From the NCBI RefSeq assembly GCF_910577135.1, contig NZ_CAJTLL010000008.1, forward strand, positions 31,248 to 95,247: DNA of 64,000 nucleotides. The letters run 5' to 3'. This document shows positions 35,508 through 47,829 of this stretch, in pieces. The notes under the pieces were generated by a model, which worked only from the letters and a program-made list of their open reading frames with translations, had not been told where the DNA came from and did not search any database. Numbering within the stretch: the stretch's first letter is position 1; the number at the start of each line of letters is the position of its first letter. A program made the position numbers and the translations under genes. The stretch comes from an uncultured Helicobacter sp. (lineage in GTDB: Bacteria > Campylobacterota > Campylobacteria > Campylobacterales > Helicobacteraceae).

Positions 35508-36671
35508 ATGAGCGATAAAAAATTTGTTATAGCATACATTTCTATTATCAGCATATTAGTGCTAATTGTTACAGGAATATTGTATTATTTATCGCGAATT
35601 TTTGAACACAATAGTTTTGAAGCAATCATCCAACGTCAAATAATAAATAATTCTCTTTATGGAACAGCATTAAACGAAAATGTATTTGCTTATAAACTTG
35701 AACTTATTAAGCAAAGTAAGCCAAAAGTTATTGCTCTTGGTTCATCAAGGGTATTACAATTAAGAGAGGAATTTTTTAATACTTCTTTTATTAGTGCTGG
35801 AAATGCAATGAATACCTTGAATGAAGGGCAATATTTTTTAGAAAAAATGCTTAAATTTCATCAGCCCGAACTCATTTTATTAGGTTTAGATATATGGTGG
35901 TTTCACCCACACTTTCCAAATAATGCTAAAGCTCCTTATCATAGCATTACAGGAACTAATATAAACTATGCTAAGTTAATAGACATAATCAAATTAATAT
36001 ATAAACAAAATTTTTTTCAATTTTCGTATATTATCGATAATCATTTTATTAGAAATCCTTATACGCGTCTAGATTCTTTAGGTTTAAATGCTATGCATAA
36101 AAGTCGGGGATTTCTTAAAGATGGCTCATATATCTATGGAGAAATCTTTGAATCTTATCCTACACAAGATGCACGTTTTCAGGATACACTTGAAAGAATA
36201 AATCAAGGTACTAGGAAGTTTGAATACGCTTCTGCTATCGATGATAGTCGTCTTACAAGCTTATTAAACATAATGAATACTTTGCATAAACACAATATTA
36301 AGGTGATAATTTTCTTTCCTCCAGTAGCCCCAAGCATATATGCTGCAATGAAAGAGAAAGAGATGGAGTATCAATATGTTAATGAACTCTTTTTTACTCT
36401 GCAGAGATTAAAAATTAATTTTTTTAACTACCACAATTCTGCTATTTTGCACAATGATAATTGTGAATTTATTGATGGGTTCCATGGAGGTGATATATTT
36501 TATGCAAGAATATTGCGCAATATGGCAGAAAAGAGCCAAACGTTAATGCCTTATGTTAATATCCTATATTTAAATGAAATTATAGATTCTCACGCAGGGA
36601 AAGTTTTTTCCAAAGATAATATCAGTTATTTTTATGAACAAGATTTTTTAAGTTTAGGGTGTAAAAAATAA
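35508..36671 (+). CDS. SGNH-like, membrane-anchored partner of the O-acyltransferase
   Basis: This 387-residue protein has one N-terminal membrane helix (about residues 9-30) and a periplasmic domain. PKVIALGSSRVLQL gives the nucleophile-type block I of the SGNH/AlgX/DltD fold, and DGFHGGDIF near the end gives the Asp-His pair. In such pairs the MBOAT exports the acyl group and this type of protein transfers it to the acceptor. It starts eight bases after the MBOAT stop, so both are one operon. The acceptor is unknown. Confidence 0.75.
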   Translation: MSDKKFVIAYISIISILVLIVTGILYYLSRIFEHNSFEAIIQRQIINNSLYGTALNENVFAYKLELIKQSKPKVIALGSSRVLQLREEFFNTSFISAGNAMNTLNEGQYFLEKMLKFHQPELILLGLDIWWFHPHFPNNAKAPYHSITGTNINYAKLIDIIKLIYKQNFFQFSYIIDNHFIRNPYTRLDSLGLNAMHKSRGFLKDGSYIYGEIFESYPTQDARFQDTLERINQGTRKFEYASAIDDSRLTSLLNIMNTLHKHNIKVIIFFPPVAPSIYAAMKEKEMEYQYVNELFFTLQRLKINFFNYHNSAILHNDNCEFIDGFHGGDIFYARILRNMAEKSQTLMPYVNILYLNEIIDSHAGKVFSKDNISYFYEQDFLSLGCKK

Positions 36672-36992
36672 TTTTATGCTCCTTAACGTGATATAATCTA
36701 GGCTTTGCCTGATAGTGATTAAGGCACATTAAATCTAAAAATACATTATAAATATCATAAAGGTTTTAATGACAAAGTGAGTGAAAATTGGCTCTTGCTA
36801 TGGACTATAGAATCTAACCTTTTAACTCACCTGATGAATTGCAAGATAAAACAGCAAGAATCGTTTATAATAAACAAAATCCGCTCTATAAATATTAATA
36901 AATCCTTAGACAAAACCTGTGATTTAGATACAATAATCAAAGAAACTTGAAAAATATTTTACTAAAGGTGTTTGTTTAAATCTTATATAAAA
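36672..36992. other. Intergenic, no gene seen
   Basis: The region lies between two convergent genes. It has short decayed-looking frames, for example one ending DKTARIVYNKQNPLYKY near 36897, but nothing I can assign. Confidence 0.4.
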
Positions 36993-39344
<2,352 letters not shown>

Positions 39345-39358
39345 TTAGAAAACTGTGA

Positions 39359-40429
39359 TTAGAGAATCACGGGCATAATGACGGTTGAAAAATTTTCATT
39401 TATAACGACGAAGGGTGTATTTGGTTCATTGATACAAAATGTAAATTCATTACCATCAATTTGTGAAAGAAAATCTAAAATGTATTTAGAATTAATGCCT
39501 AGAGTGAGATTTTCAATATTAGTTGATACTTCAATTTGCGTAGAGGCTTCACCGCTTTCTTCATTAAGAGATTCAAAAAGCACTTCATTAGGAGTAAGTG
39601 TAATTTTGATGTTATTTGCTAGTGATTTGACAAATTGCAAAGCATCAATAAATTTATCTTTAGGAAGCACTATTTTATGCTTAAATTCTTTAGGAATGAT
39701 TTTTTCATAATCAGGATATTTGCCATTGATAAGTTTAGTATAAAAAGTGTATTCATTGTTTTTAATAATAAGATGTGTAGTATTATGATAAATCTCAAAG
39801 TTATCTATAAAGAGTTTTAAAATTTCATTAATAGCCTTTTTAGGTATAACAAGTGATAACGTGTCCACAGATTGGCTTTTATATTCAATAAGTGCAAGTC
39901 GTCTTGTATCTGTGGCGACAAAATTAAAGCCATATTCTTTAATATCAAGAAGTGAGCCGTTTAATTCATATTTAGGATTATTAGTATCTACAGCTGGATT
40001 GATTTTTTTAATAGAATTTAGAAATTTTGTAGATTCTATGTGGATTTTCTTGTTTGTGTCATATTCTGGGAATTTTGGAAATTCATCAGCATTAAATGTA
40101 GGAAGTTTTGTTTTTGATTTCCCTTGAGAAATATGTAAGATGGAATCAGAATCTTGTTTAATTTCAATTGTTACATCTCCATCTTTAAGATTTTTAATAA
40201 TATCAAGGATTTGTCTACCATTTGCTGTAGCGTTTCCTTGAGATATAGAAGGTATGTTGATATGAGATTCAAGCCAAGTTTCATAATCAGTAGCTCTGAT
40301 GATTAATGTATCATTTTGCGCTTCAAAGTAGATATGTGAAGTGATTTGTGAGCGATCTCGTTTATCAAGGAAGTTTTGACAATTTGTAAGAACGCTTTCT
40401 AATAAGCTCTTTGGAAGTGAGATTTTCAT
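39359..40429 (-). CDS. dnaN: DNA polymerase III sliding clamp
   Basis: This 356-residue protein shows the three-fold clamp layout of the DnaN family, starting MKISLPKSLLESVLTNCQNF and ending with a hydrophobic PFVVI...TVIMPVIL tail. NGRQILDIIKNL and VATDTRRLALIEY are typical of the first and second domains. It tethers the polymerase to DNA, acting with DnaE encoded elsewhere in this window. No dnaA lies next to it here. Confidence 0.96.
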   Translation of the reverse strand: MKISLPKSLLESVLTNCQNFLDKRDRSQITSHIYFEAQNDTLIIRATDYETWLESHINIPSISQGNATANGRQILDIIKNLKDGDVTIEIKQDSDSILHISQGKSKTKLPTFNADEFPKFPEYDTNKKIHIESTKFLNSIKKINPAVDTNNPKYELNGSLLDIKEYGFNFVATDTRRLALIEYKSQSVDTLSLVIPKKAINEILKLFIDNFEIYHNTTHLIIKNNEYTFYTKLINGKYPDYEKIIPKEFKHKIVLPKDKFIDALQFVKSLANNIKITLTPNEVLFESLNEESGEASTQIEVSTNIENLTLGINSKYILDFLSQIDGNEFTFCINEPNTPFVVINENFSTVIMPVIL

Positions 40430-40673
40430 TTGCGGTGTCCTTTAAATGATTTTTAGTAGAAGTAGTAGAGAGCGTGAAAAGGTGAAAAAAGCTTTCAAAC
40501 TACTATTTTGCTTCAAAGTTGAGCGTGAATAATTGATGAAATTATATCACATATTTTCTTATCATTATATCTAATTTTTTTATATTTTGGTAGTTTTAGG
40601 TGGTCATTAATCTAGAATCTTGGAAACTTACAAGCTTTTGTTATAATCTTTGTAGTATAAGTTTTTAAGGTGT

Positions 40674-41792
40674 ATGATGAGTTTTGAAGTAAAGGTTACA
40701 TTAGATAGGATATATATAGAGCTTCAAGGGCGATGTGATTACACATTAGAGAAGAAATCACAGGTTGTTTTAAGGAAGTTTGTAAATGCTCACGCACATA
40801 TTACATTGGATTTCACTCATACTTCATCAGTTGATTTTGTCTTTTGTAGTTTTATGTATGGGCTTTTAAAAGATAAAGACTTTGAGATGATAGGGGTAAA
40901 TTCTCAAATAGAAGCGATGTTTGCGCTTATTAAACGAAATTTAGAGAATTCTAAAAACACGCAATCTTCTTTTTCACTACAGCTTTTTCCTATGGTGAAG
41001 TATTTTTTTATGAATGTTGGTAAGAAAATAATGCAATTTTATGAAACTTGTTTAAACTTCTTACAATTTTGTGGGACGTGTTTATGGTATTTTTCCCGTG
41101 CAGTAGTTTTTCCTCATCGTTTTAAAATAAGTTCAATTTTTTATCATATTAATGAATCTGGTTTCAAAGCTTTACCTGTGGCACTTTTAACAGCTTTTAT
41201 CGTAAGTTATGCGATTGCTTTGCAAGGTGTATTGCAATTAGAAAAGATGGGTGCACCGCTAATGAGTGTAGAGATTGTGGCAAAGCTCTCTTTACGTGAG
41301 ATGGGACCTTTTATACTCGCTATTGTGATTGCAGGGCGAAGTGCCTCAAGCTTTAGTGCACAACTTGGAGTGATGAATCTCACAGAGGAGAATGATGCAC
41401 TTAAAACGATGAATCTTAGCCTTTATGATTATCTTATTTTGCCACGCATTTTAGCTTTGGTGATTATTATGCCTTTGCTTGTGTTTGTAGCTGATGCGGT
41501 GAGTCTGTTTGCAGCAATGCTTGCGGTGAAAATGCAAACAGGCATTAGCTTTGTGCAGTATTTAGAGAGATTCTATGAATATGTGGGGATTAATAACTTT
41601 TGGGTAGGTGTGGTGAAAGCTCCTTTTTTTGGTGCAGCAATTGCGCTTGTAGGGTGTTTTCGTGGGCTATATGTGAAAGGTGATACAGAATCTATAGGGC
41701 TTGAGACGACAAAAAGTGTGGTAAATGCACTTTTTTGGGTGATTCTCATCAATGCAATTTTTTCAGTTATTACAACAAGGCTTAATGTATGA
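40674..41792 (+). CDS. mlaE: Mla-type lipid transporter permease with N-terminal STAS-like region
   Basis: This 372-residue protein has about 120 residues of soluble STAS-like sequence (TLDFTHTSSVDFVFCSFM) followed by an MlaE/YrbE permease with five to six helices. Conserved pieces are SLREMGPFILAIVIAGRSASSFSAQLGVM and FGAAIALVGCFRGLYVKGDTESIGLETTKSVV. In E. coli the STAS protein MlaB is separate; here the two are fused. The system moves phospholipids between inner and outer membrane. It overlaps mlaF by four bases. A TATAAT lies near 40641. Confidence 0.9.
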   Translation: MMSFEVKVTLDRIYIELQGRCDYTLEKKSQVVLRKFVNAHAHITLDFTHTSSVDFVFCSFMYGLLKDKDFEMIGVNSQIEAMFALIKRNLENSKNTQSSFSLQLFPMVKYFFMNVGKKIMQFYETCLNFLQFCGTCLWYFSRAVVFPHRFKISSIFYHINESGFKALPVALLTAFIVSYAIALQGVLQLEKMGAPLMSVEIVAKLSLREMGPFILAIVIAGRSASSFSAQLGVMNLTEENDALKTMNLSLYDYLILPRILALVIIMPLLVFVADAVSLFAAMLAVKMQTGISFVQYLERFYEYVGINNFWVGVVKAPFFGAAIALVGCFRGLYVKGDTESIGLETTKSVVNALFWVILINAIFSVITTRLNV

Positions 41793-42568
41793 ATATTATT
41801 GCAGTTAAAAATCTCTACACACAATATAATGATGTAATTATCCACAATGGGATTAGTTTTAATGTGAAAAAAGGTGAAATCTTTGGTATTTTGGGAGGGA
41901 GTGGCTCGGGTAAAAGCACTCTGCTAAAAAATATGCTCTTTTTGCAAAAGCCTACTTCAGGGGAAATTACTTTTTTTGGCGAGGATATTTGGGCTTTAAG
42001 AGAAGATAAACGTGATAAGATTCTTAATCGCTGTGGTGTGATGTTTCAATTTGGGGCATTATTTTCATCAATGAATGTGCTAGATAATGTAGCATTTTTA
42101 CTCATACAAAAAAGTCAATATGATAAACAAACTATTTATGACATTTCAAAAATGTGGCTGGAATTAGTTGGTTTAAATGTATCTATGGCAGAGAAATATC
42201 CTTATGAATTAAGCGGGGGAATGAAAAAACGTGTCGCCTTAGCCCGAGCTTTGGCATTAAGCCCAGACATTTTGTTTTTAGATGAACCTACAAGTGGACT
42301 TGATTTGCAAAGTGCAGAGCGATTTGATATGCTTATTGTGAAACTTAAGGAAATACTTAAAATTACGATTGTTATGGTTACACACGATTTAGATTCTATC
42401 AAAGATAGTGTGGATAGATTGATTTTGCTTGAAGATAAACAAATTGTGTTTGAAGGCTCACTTAATGAGCTTTATAGTCAAATGTATCATAATCAAACGC
42501 AGGGTAAAATCTTCACGGGCAAACGTGGAGAACGTTTTTGGCAGAATTTTAAAAATGATAGAATATAG
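41789..42568 (+). CDS. mlaF: Mla-type lipid transporter ATPase
   Basis: This 259-residue ATPase has Walker A (GGSGSGKST), the signature LSGGMKKRVALARALALS and Walker B (ILFLDEPTSGLD). The GMKKR form of the signature is typical of MlaF. It drives MlaE. Its ATG overlaps the end of mlaE (ATGA). It is followed by a 329-base gap before mlaD. Confidence 0.93.
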   Translation: MNIIAVKNLYTQYNDVIIHNGISFNVKKGEIFGILGGSGSGKSTLLKNMLFLQKPTSGEITFFGEDIWALREDKRDKILNRCGVMFQFGALFSSMNVLDNVAFLLIQKSQYDKQTIYDISKMWLELVGLNVSMAEKYPYELSGGMKKRVALARALALSPDILFLDEPTSGLDLQSAERFDMLIVKLKEILKITIVMVTHDLDSIKDSVDRLILLEDKQIVFEGSLNELYSQMYHNQTQGKIFTGKRGERFWQNFKNDRI

Positions 42569-42897
42569 TTTCATATATCCTTGTATTCTTGCGTGATTTT
42601 ACAAGTATGGAGAGAGTAATCTAACGAACACTTTGTGCGTATAAATGTTTCCATTATGGCATTTATTATGAAACGTTAATTTATACTTGCGAAGTAAGTT
42701 TTTAAGGTATAAAATCTATGATTCTCCCCACAAGTGAAGTATATCCTCACTTGTATAAAATCAATCGCACGGTAGTGCCAACCTCTTTAAAGCGTCGTAG
42801 GGTTGAGGGATATAAGGGGAGGGAGCGACTTTGCAATTTAAGCCCCTCCCTCTTAAAAAATAAAAAGTAGCGTAGAAATAATGAAAAGGAGCATAAA
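42569..42897 (+). other. Intra-operon gap with hairpins
   Basis: The gap separates mlaF and mlaD. It holds ACAAGTGA...TCACTTGT (42730-42754) and a G-rich GAGGGAG...CTCCCTC hairpin (about 42814-42872) followed by TTAAAAAATAAAAAG. The second could be a transcript end or a processing signal. No ORF or known riboswitch fold is recognised. Confidence 0.4.
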
Positions 42898-43665
42898 ATG
42901 GAACGTAATGTGCAATATGTATGGATTGGAGCGATGTTTTTTATCGTCTTAATCTTTATGATTGCTTTTATTATGTGGCTTAATCGTTTTGAAATAGATT
43001 CTACAAAATATAAACAATATTACGCATATAGTTCAAGTGAAGTAGAGGGTATAGGCACAAATACACCTATCCGTTATAAAGGCATTAGCATAGGACGTGT
43101 GAAAGATGTAAGCTTTAAAAACATAAAAGAAGGCACGATACAGATTCAAATGCTTATAGACGCTCATTTAAATGTGCGAGAGAATGCAAAAGTAGTGATT
43201 AGCTCTCAAGGATTAGCAGGGGCGAATTATCTTTCATTGATACAGGGTGATGGTGGAGAATTAAGGGAAAATGCAGAGGGGAGGAAGGTCATTGAGCTTG
43301 ATAAGGGCGGGTTTGAAAAGATTATCAATAAAGCAAGTGAATTAAGTGATGATATGAGTGTGCTATTAAAAAATGTCAATAGCACTCTTAATGAGCAGAA
43401 TATAGCAGAGGTTAATGCAATTTTAAAAGAAATGCGCTTGACAATGGAACATTTGCAGCGTATAAGCGCACAGATTGATACGCAAACAAAAAATGGCGAG
43501 TATAATGTGCGTGAGATACTTACACCTACGATTTTGCAGCTACAAGCGACATTACAAGATATGAGTAAGTTTTTTAGAGAGGCTTCTATGTTTTTAGATA
43601 AAGTGGATAAAAATCCCTATGATAGCCTCTTTGGGAAGCAAGAACATAAAGAATCCAAAAGATAA
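42898..43665 (+). CDS. mlaD: Mla-type MCE domain protein
   Basis: This 255-residue protein has one N-terminal membrane helix (IGAMFFIVLIFMIAFIMWL) and an MCE domain (SSSEVEGIGTNTPIRYKGISIGRVKDV and ISSQGLAGANYLSLIQG) that forms a lipid-binding ring in the periplasm. A helical C-terminal region (about residues 145-240) continues. AAGGAG precedes the ATG. It works with MlaE and MlaF. Confidence 0.9.
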   Translation: MERNVQYVWIGAMFFIVLIFMIAFIMWLNRFEIDSTKYKQYYAYSSSEVEGIGTNTPIRYKGISIGRVKDVSFKNIKEGTIQIQMLIDAHLNVRENAKVVISSQGLAGANYLSLIQGDGGELRENAEGRKVIELDKGGFEKIINKASELSDDMSVLLKNVNSTLNEQNIAEVNAILKEMRLTMEHLQRISAQIDTQTKNGEYNVREILTPTILQLQATLQDMSKFFREASMFLDKVDKNPYDSLFGKQEHKESKR

Positions 43666-43674
43666 GGAGAGCAA

Positions 43675-44274
43675 ATGAGATGGATTATTTTAAGCGCGTG
43701 TATGCTATTTTTAAATGCCTGCGTTGATGTGAAAATTGTTTCATCTATTGATAAAATTACATATTTTAATCTCTATAATCCACAATCTTTTGAGAATGCA
43801 AAAACTTGCAAGAAAATATCAAAATTAGCGATGTTTGATATATATGCCAATGCTCCCTATGATAATAGCAATATTTATATTTTTAATATGCAAACTTTGC
43901 AAGTGGATACATTATTTGCTAAGAAATGGATAAGCTCACCAAAAGATATGCTTAAGATGGCACTGCTTCTTAAGGCACAAGAGCAGTGTTTTGAGCTTTC
44001 AACACCGCCATTTGGGACACAAAAGATACATAAAGCCTTAAAGCTTTCCTTGCTTTCTTTACAAATTTTAAATGACAAAGGTAGCTATAAGGCACAAGTG
44101 AGTGTTTTTTATGAAATAATGGATATGAAAACACATCAAAACAAAAGCGGTATGATAGAATCTTTAGTTCCATTAGATTCTATAAATGATGAATATATCG
44201 CCCTAGGCTTTGCTAAAGCAAGTGATGAGATACTTAAACAGCTTTTAAAGGTGCTTGAGGCATATAAAGGATAA
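43675..44274 (+). CDS. ABC transport auxiliary lipoprotein (PqiC-like)
   Basis: This 199-residue lipoprotein has lipobox LNAC at Cys16 and, in the mature part, ITYFNLYNP near the start, typical of the ABC_trans_aux/PqiC family. It likely receives lipid from the MCE ring at the outer membrane, in place of MlaC/MlaA, which were not seen in the window. It starts nine bases after mlaD with AAGGAG. Confidence 0.75.
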   Translation: MRWIILSACMLFLNACVDVKIVSSIDKITYFNLYNPQSFENAKTCKKISKLAMFDIYANAPYDNSNIYIFNMQTLQVDTLFAKKWISSPKDMLKMALLLKAQEQCFELSTPPFGTQKIHKALKLSLLSLQILNDKGSYKAQVSVFYEIMDMKTHQNKSGMIESLVPLDSINDEYIALGFAKASDEILKQLLKVLEAYKG

Positions 44275-44417
44275 TCGATATAATGCTTTAAATGGACGAC
44301 TTTAGTGTGATAAAGCAGCCAAAGAAAAGATAGGTATAAAAAAGTATCTTGTAAAAGATTATATGCAATTTTAGCTTTTTATTTTACTTTTAGAGTTTGA
44401 TATTTAAGAGCTTAAAT

Positions 44418-44633
44418 TTAAAATTGAATTTCTTTACCCTTATCATCTTGTATAATCCAGCCTTTGGGTGAGGGCAAAATATGATAAGTTGCTCCTGTTT
44501 CTAAATCAAATACATAGCAGGGTGAGCTTTCTAACTCTGCTCTTTGCACGGGAATGACTTTAAGTCTCTCACACACTTCTTGCATATCTTCACACAGCGC
44601 ACTAAAGCCACACATCATCAGTTTATACCGCAT
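44418..44633 (-). CDS. Hypothetical protein, about 71 residues
   Basis: The ORF reads MRYKLMMCGFSALCEDMQEV and ends PKGWIIQDDKGKEIQF. The ATG at 44633 is chosen because GGAG lies six bases before it; the frame is open further to 44690 without a ribosome site. It looks like a small soluble domain with beta-strand ends. No family is recognised. Confidence 0.55.
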   Translation of the reverse strand: MRYKLMMCGFSALCEDMQEVCERLKVIPVQRAELESSPCYVFDLETGATYHILPSPKGWIIQDDKGKEIQF

Positions 44634-44863
44634 AGGATTCTCCATTTTTATTTGCAATATTGTCATTTGATATTTTACAAAAGGTATCAAAATGTCGTGG
44701 TTTTATGATACATAAATACAGGAAAATAAGACTTTGTCTTAGGTATTAAAGCGTATTTTCACTTTATATTTGCATATAATTTATTAGGGCTTAAGTGATA
44801 TAAAGCAACTCCTGAAGTGAGGATACTACCATTTAAACCTATTTCCTGCCGTGTAAGAAATTT

Positions 44864-45994
44864 CTATGATTTAAAAAGTGAGCTAAGGGCATCAATTCCA
44901 AGTTTTTCGCTCTCTATTTTCTCTTCTTTATCTGGTGTGCGCTCACTTGCTAATTCCACAAGCTTAATATCACATTCACATAGCATACTTGCCAAGCGGA
45001 TATTTACGCCATTTTTTCCAATGGCTTTGCTCTTTTGGTCGCTTTTGATTTGCACGATTGCTTTTGGGCGTTTATTCTCTGCACCTTGCTCTATTTTCAC
45101 ACTCATTACACTTGCAGGTGTCAAAGCCTTAGCCACAAAGATTTCAGGTGTGCTATGATACTCTACACAATCAATATTTTCGTTTGCCAATTCCTTGCTC
45201 ACTGCATTGATACGCACACCTTTTACGCCCACGCAGCAGCCAATAGGATCAATCCTCGCGCTATTAGAATACACCGCAACCTTTGCCCTATCCCCCGGAA
45301 TCCTCGCGCTCTTAAAAATAATCACCTCATTATCTTTAATCTCTGGCACTTCCATTGCTAAGAGTTCTTCTAAAAATTTTGGTGTCGTGCGTGAAAGCTC
45401 CACTTGCAAACCATTGCGATTAATGTTTACAAATTTGAGAATGGCTCGCACACAATCACCTACTTTGAATTGCTCGCCCTTAATGCGATTTTTCTGTGGC
45501 AAAATAGCGCGGATACTCTCAATTTCAATAAAAGTATTGTCTTCTTTATCTATGCCTACCACTTGCCCATTAACGATTTTACCCACCATAGCGCGGAAAT
45601 TTTGCAAGATTTGGTCTTCAATGGAGCGTTGCAGTTGATATTCAAGATTCACAAAAAGCTTGTTAATTGCGCCTCTACTCATCGCCTCTAGTTGTATTTC
45701 GCAATCCACTTCATCATTTATTGCCACATCGCTTAGCTCTTTTGTGTTAGATAGAGGGATATAAATGGCTTTTTCTTCCTCATTGAGCTCCTTATCATCA
45801 GCACATACCTTCATACGATAAAATAGCCTTAATGTCCGCTCTTTGCTATCTTCTTCGACAAAATAATTATGATAGGGATTAATTTCTTCACGTGCAATCT
45901 TAACTAACCCCTCTTTGACAATCTCTAGCACCACTTGATTATCTAAGCCCTTGTCATAGGCAATCAAATCAATAATGTCTAAAATCTTTTCCAT
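44864..45994 (-). CDS. nusA: Transcription termination/antitermination factor NusA
   Basis: This 376-residue protein begins with the RNA-polymerase-binding N-terminal domain (ILDIIDLIAYDKGLDNQVVLEIVKEGLVKIAR), then an S1 domain (GKIVNGQVVGIDKEDNTF) and two KH domains (DPIGCCVGVKGVRINAVSKELANENIDC and SKAIGKNGVNIRLASML). It lacks the acidic repeats of the E. coli protein, as in other epsilonproteobacteria. It modulates pausing, termination and antitermination. Confidence 0.95.
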   Translation of the reverse strand: MEKILDIIDLIAYDKGLDNQVVLEIVKEGLVKIAREEINPYHNYFVEEDSKERTLRLFYRMKVCADDKELNEEEKAIYIPLSNTKELSDVAINDEVDCEIQLEAMSRGAINKLFVNLEYQLQRSIEDQILQNFRAMVGKIVNGQVVGIDKEDNTFIEIESIRAILPQKNRIKGEQFKVGDCVRAILKFVNINRNGLQVELSRTTPKFLEELLAMEVPEIKDNEVIIFKSARIPGDRAKVAVYSNSARIDPIGCCVGVKGVRINAVSKELANENIDCVEYHSTPEIFVAKALTPASVMSVKIEQGAENKRPKAIVQIKSDQKSKAIGKNGVNIRLASMLCECDIKLVELASERTPDKEEKIESEKLGIDALSSLFKS

Positions 45995-46179
45995 TTAAAT
46001 CATATCTCCTAGTCCTATTGGATACCCTATGTGGCTGTGTGAGGCTAAAAGCTTTCTTAAAATACCATAAGGCTTATTAAAGAAGAATCTCATTGTAATG
46101 AAATTTTGCTTAAAGTTTCAAAAATATGCCTATTTTTAGCTATAATAACCGATTCTAAAATAATACTTAAGGAGATATT

Positions 46180-46428
46180 ATGGAACTCAAACTTGCCAAA
46201 ACCACACTTCAATCTAAAAGCAAAGCAGGAGCAAAAATCAGCTGTGAGGATATATTAAAAAAATGCACTCAAGGCACACATATCTTTTACTTTGACAAAG
46301 AAAATTCACATAAAGATATGCAAAAGGCTTGTAGCTTTTTCCAAAAAGCCGGGCATAGTACACATCTGCACGAAGTGCGTTATGCGCTTGATGAGGGAAG
46401 CTATATCTATGAGCTACATATTATTTAA
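46180..46428 (+). CDS. HP0268-like small nuclease family protein
   Basis: This 82-residue protein shares the HP0268 layout: an ELKLAKTTL start, HIFYFDKENSHKDMQKACSFFQKAGH in the centre, and an EVRYALDEGSYIYELHII end. The H. pylori protein has a solved Smr-like fold with reported nicking-nuclease activity. The gene precedes miaB as in H. pylori. AAGGAG precedes the ATG. Confidence 0.8.
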   Translation: MELKLAKTTLQSKSKAGAKISCEDILKKCTQGTHIFYFDKENSHKDMQKACSFFQKAGHSTHLHEVRYALDEGSYIYELHII

Positions 46429-46464
46429 TTATCTAAAAAAGAAAAAATATTGACTACAAGGAAT

Positions 46465-47829
46465 ATGAAATTATTTATCCAAACGATGGGTTGTGCGATG
46501 AATGAGCGTGATTCAGCACATATGATTGCTGAATTGCAGGATAAACTGCAATATACCCTTACAAATAATGCCAAAGAGGCAGATTTGATACTCATTAATA
46601 CCTGCTCCGTGCGGGAAAAGCCTGAAAAAAAACTATTTTCAGAAATTGGAGCATTTGCTAAAGAAAAAAAACAAGGTGCAAAAATCGGTGTGTGTGGTTG
46701 CAGCGCGAGCCATCTAGGGGCAGAGATTATTAAAAAAGCCCCGAGTGTGGATTTTGTGCTAGGGGCAAGAAATGTCTCTAAAATCACGCAAGTCCTTTCT
46801 CGCCCAAAGGCTGTGGAAGTGGATATTGACTATGATGATAGCACATACGTCTTTGCTTCGCCCCAAACTATGGGTATTAAAGCAATGCTTAATATCTCTA
46901 TTGGTTGTGATAAAAAATGCAGCTATTGTATCGTGCCTTTCACGCGAGGCAGGGAAATCTCTATCCCCAAAGATTTGCTTCTCACAGAGGCAAAAAAACT
47001 TGTGCAAAATGGCGCAAAAGAGCTATTGCTTTTAGGACAGAATGTTAATCATTATGGCGTGAGATTTTCCCACCCTCACCCTAGGACAAACTTTACTGAT
47101 TTATTACAGGAGTTAAGCCAGATTGATGGATTGTATAGAATTCGCTTTACCTCGCCTCACCCGCTACATATGGACGATGAATTTTTAGAAGCATTTGCTA
47201 CTAATCCTAAAATTGCTAAGGGCATACATATCCCTTTACAAAGTGGCTCTAGCAGGATTCTTAAAATGATGAAGCGTGGATATGATAAGCAATGGTATCT
47301 CTCACGGATAGAAAAGCTTAAATCACTTCTGCCTAATGTCGGTATAGGCACGGATATTATCGTAGGATTTCCCACAGAATCCAATGCAGATTTTGCAGAT
47401 ACAATGGAGGTGGTAAAAATCGTAGGCTTTGATACGCTATATAGCTTTGTATATTCGCCACGTCCGTACACAAGTGCATATAGTTATGATAAAAGTATGC
47501 AAGTTCCACCCGAAGTAGCAAAGGAGCGTCTAGCGCAATTACAGAATCTTCATAAAGACATCTTACGTAAAAAGGCGCAGGAGGAAAAAGGGCGTGTATA
47601 TGAAGTGCTAGTAGAAAATCACCGTGATGATGATATGCAGTGCTTTAGCGAGGGGCGCACAAGCCATAATAAACTTATTAAAATCATAGGCAAAGCCCTG
47701 CCTATTGGGGCTATCGTGCAGACAAAGATTACACATAATGAGGGCGGGGCGTTAATGGGTGAATTTATAAGAGAGCTTAGTCTTAAGGAAGCTTTAGAGT
47801 TTAATATAAGGGCGGCTAATGCTAAGTAG
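46465..47829 (+). CDS. miaB: tRNA-2-methylthio-N6-dimethylallyladenosine synthase
   Basis: The protein is about 454 residues. The N-terminal MTTase domain (LFIQTMGCAMNERDS, INTCSVREKPEKKL, GVCGCSAS) supplies three cluster cysteines. The radical-SAM core has GCDKKCSYCIVPFTRG (CxxxCxxC), and a C-terminal TRAM domain follows. It methylthiolates A37 of tRNAs reading UNN codons. ATG 46465 follows AAGGA; an in-frame TTG lies at 46450. It overlaps the next gene by 11 bases. Confidence 0.94.
   Translation: MKLFIQTMGCAMNERDSAHMIAELQDKLQYTLTNNAKEADLILINTCSVREKPEKKLFSEIGAFAKEKKQGAKIGVCGCSASHLGAEIIKKAPSVDFVLGARNVSKITQVLSRPKAVEVDIDYDDSTYVFASPQTMGIKAMLNISIGCDKKCSYCIVPFTRGREISIPKDLLLTEAKKLVQNGAKELLLLGQNVNHYGVRFSHPHPRTNFTDLLQELSQIDGLYRIRFTSPHPLHMDDEFLEAFATNPKIAKGIHIPLQSGSSRILKMMKRGYDKQWYLSRIEKLKSLLPNVGIGTDIIVGFPTESNADFADTMEVVKIVGFDTLYSFVYSPRPYTSAYSYDKSMQVPPEVAKERLAQLQNLHKDILRKKAQEEKGRVYEVLVENHRDDDMQCFSEGRTSHNKLIKIIGKALPIGAIVQTKITHNEGGALMGEFIRELSLKEALEFNIRAANAK

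Noticed and set aside
42780..42880. Possible tRNA or riboswitch in the mla gap
   Set aside because: G/C-rich segments do not fold as a cloverleaf and no known riboswitch core was found.
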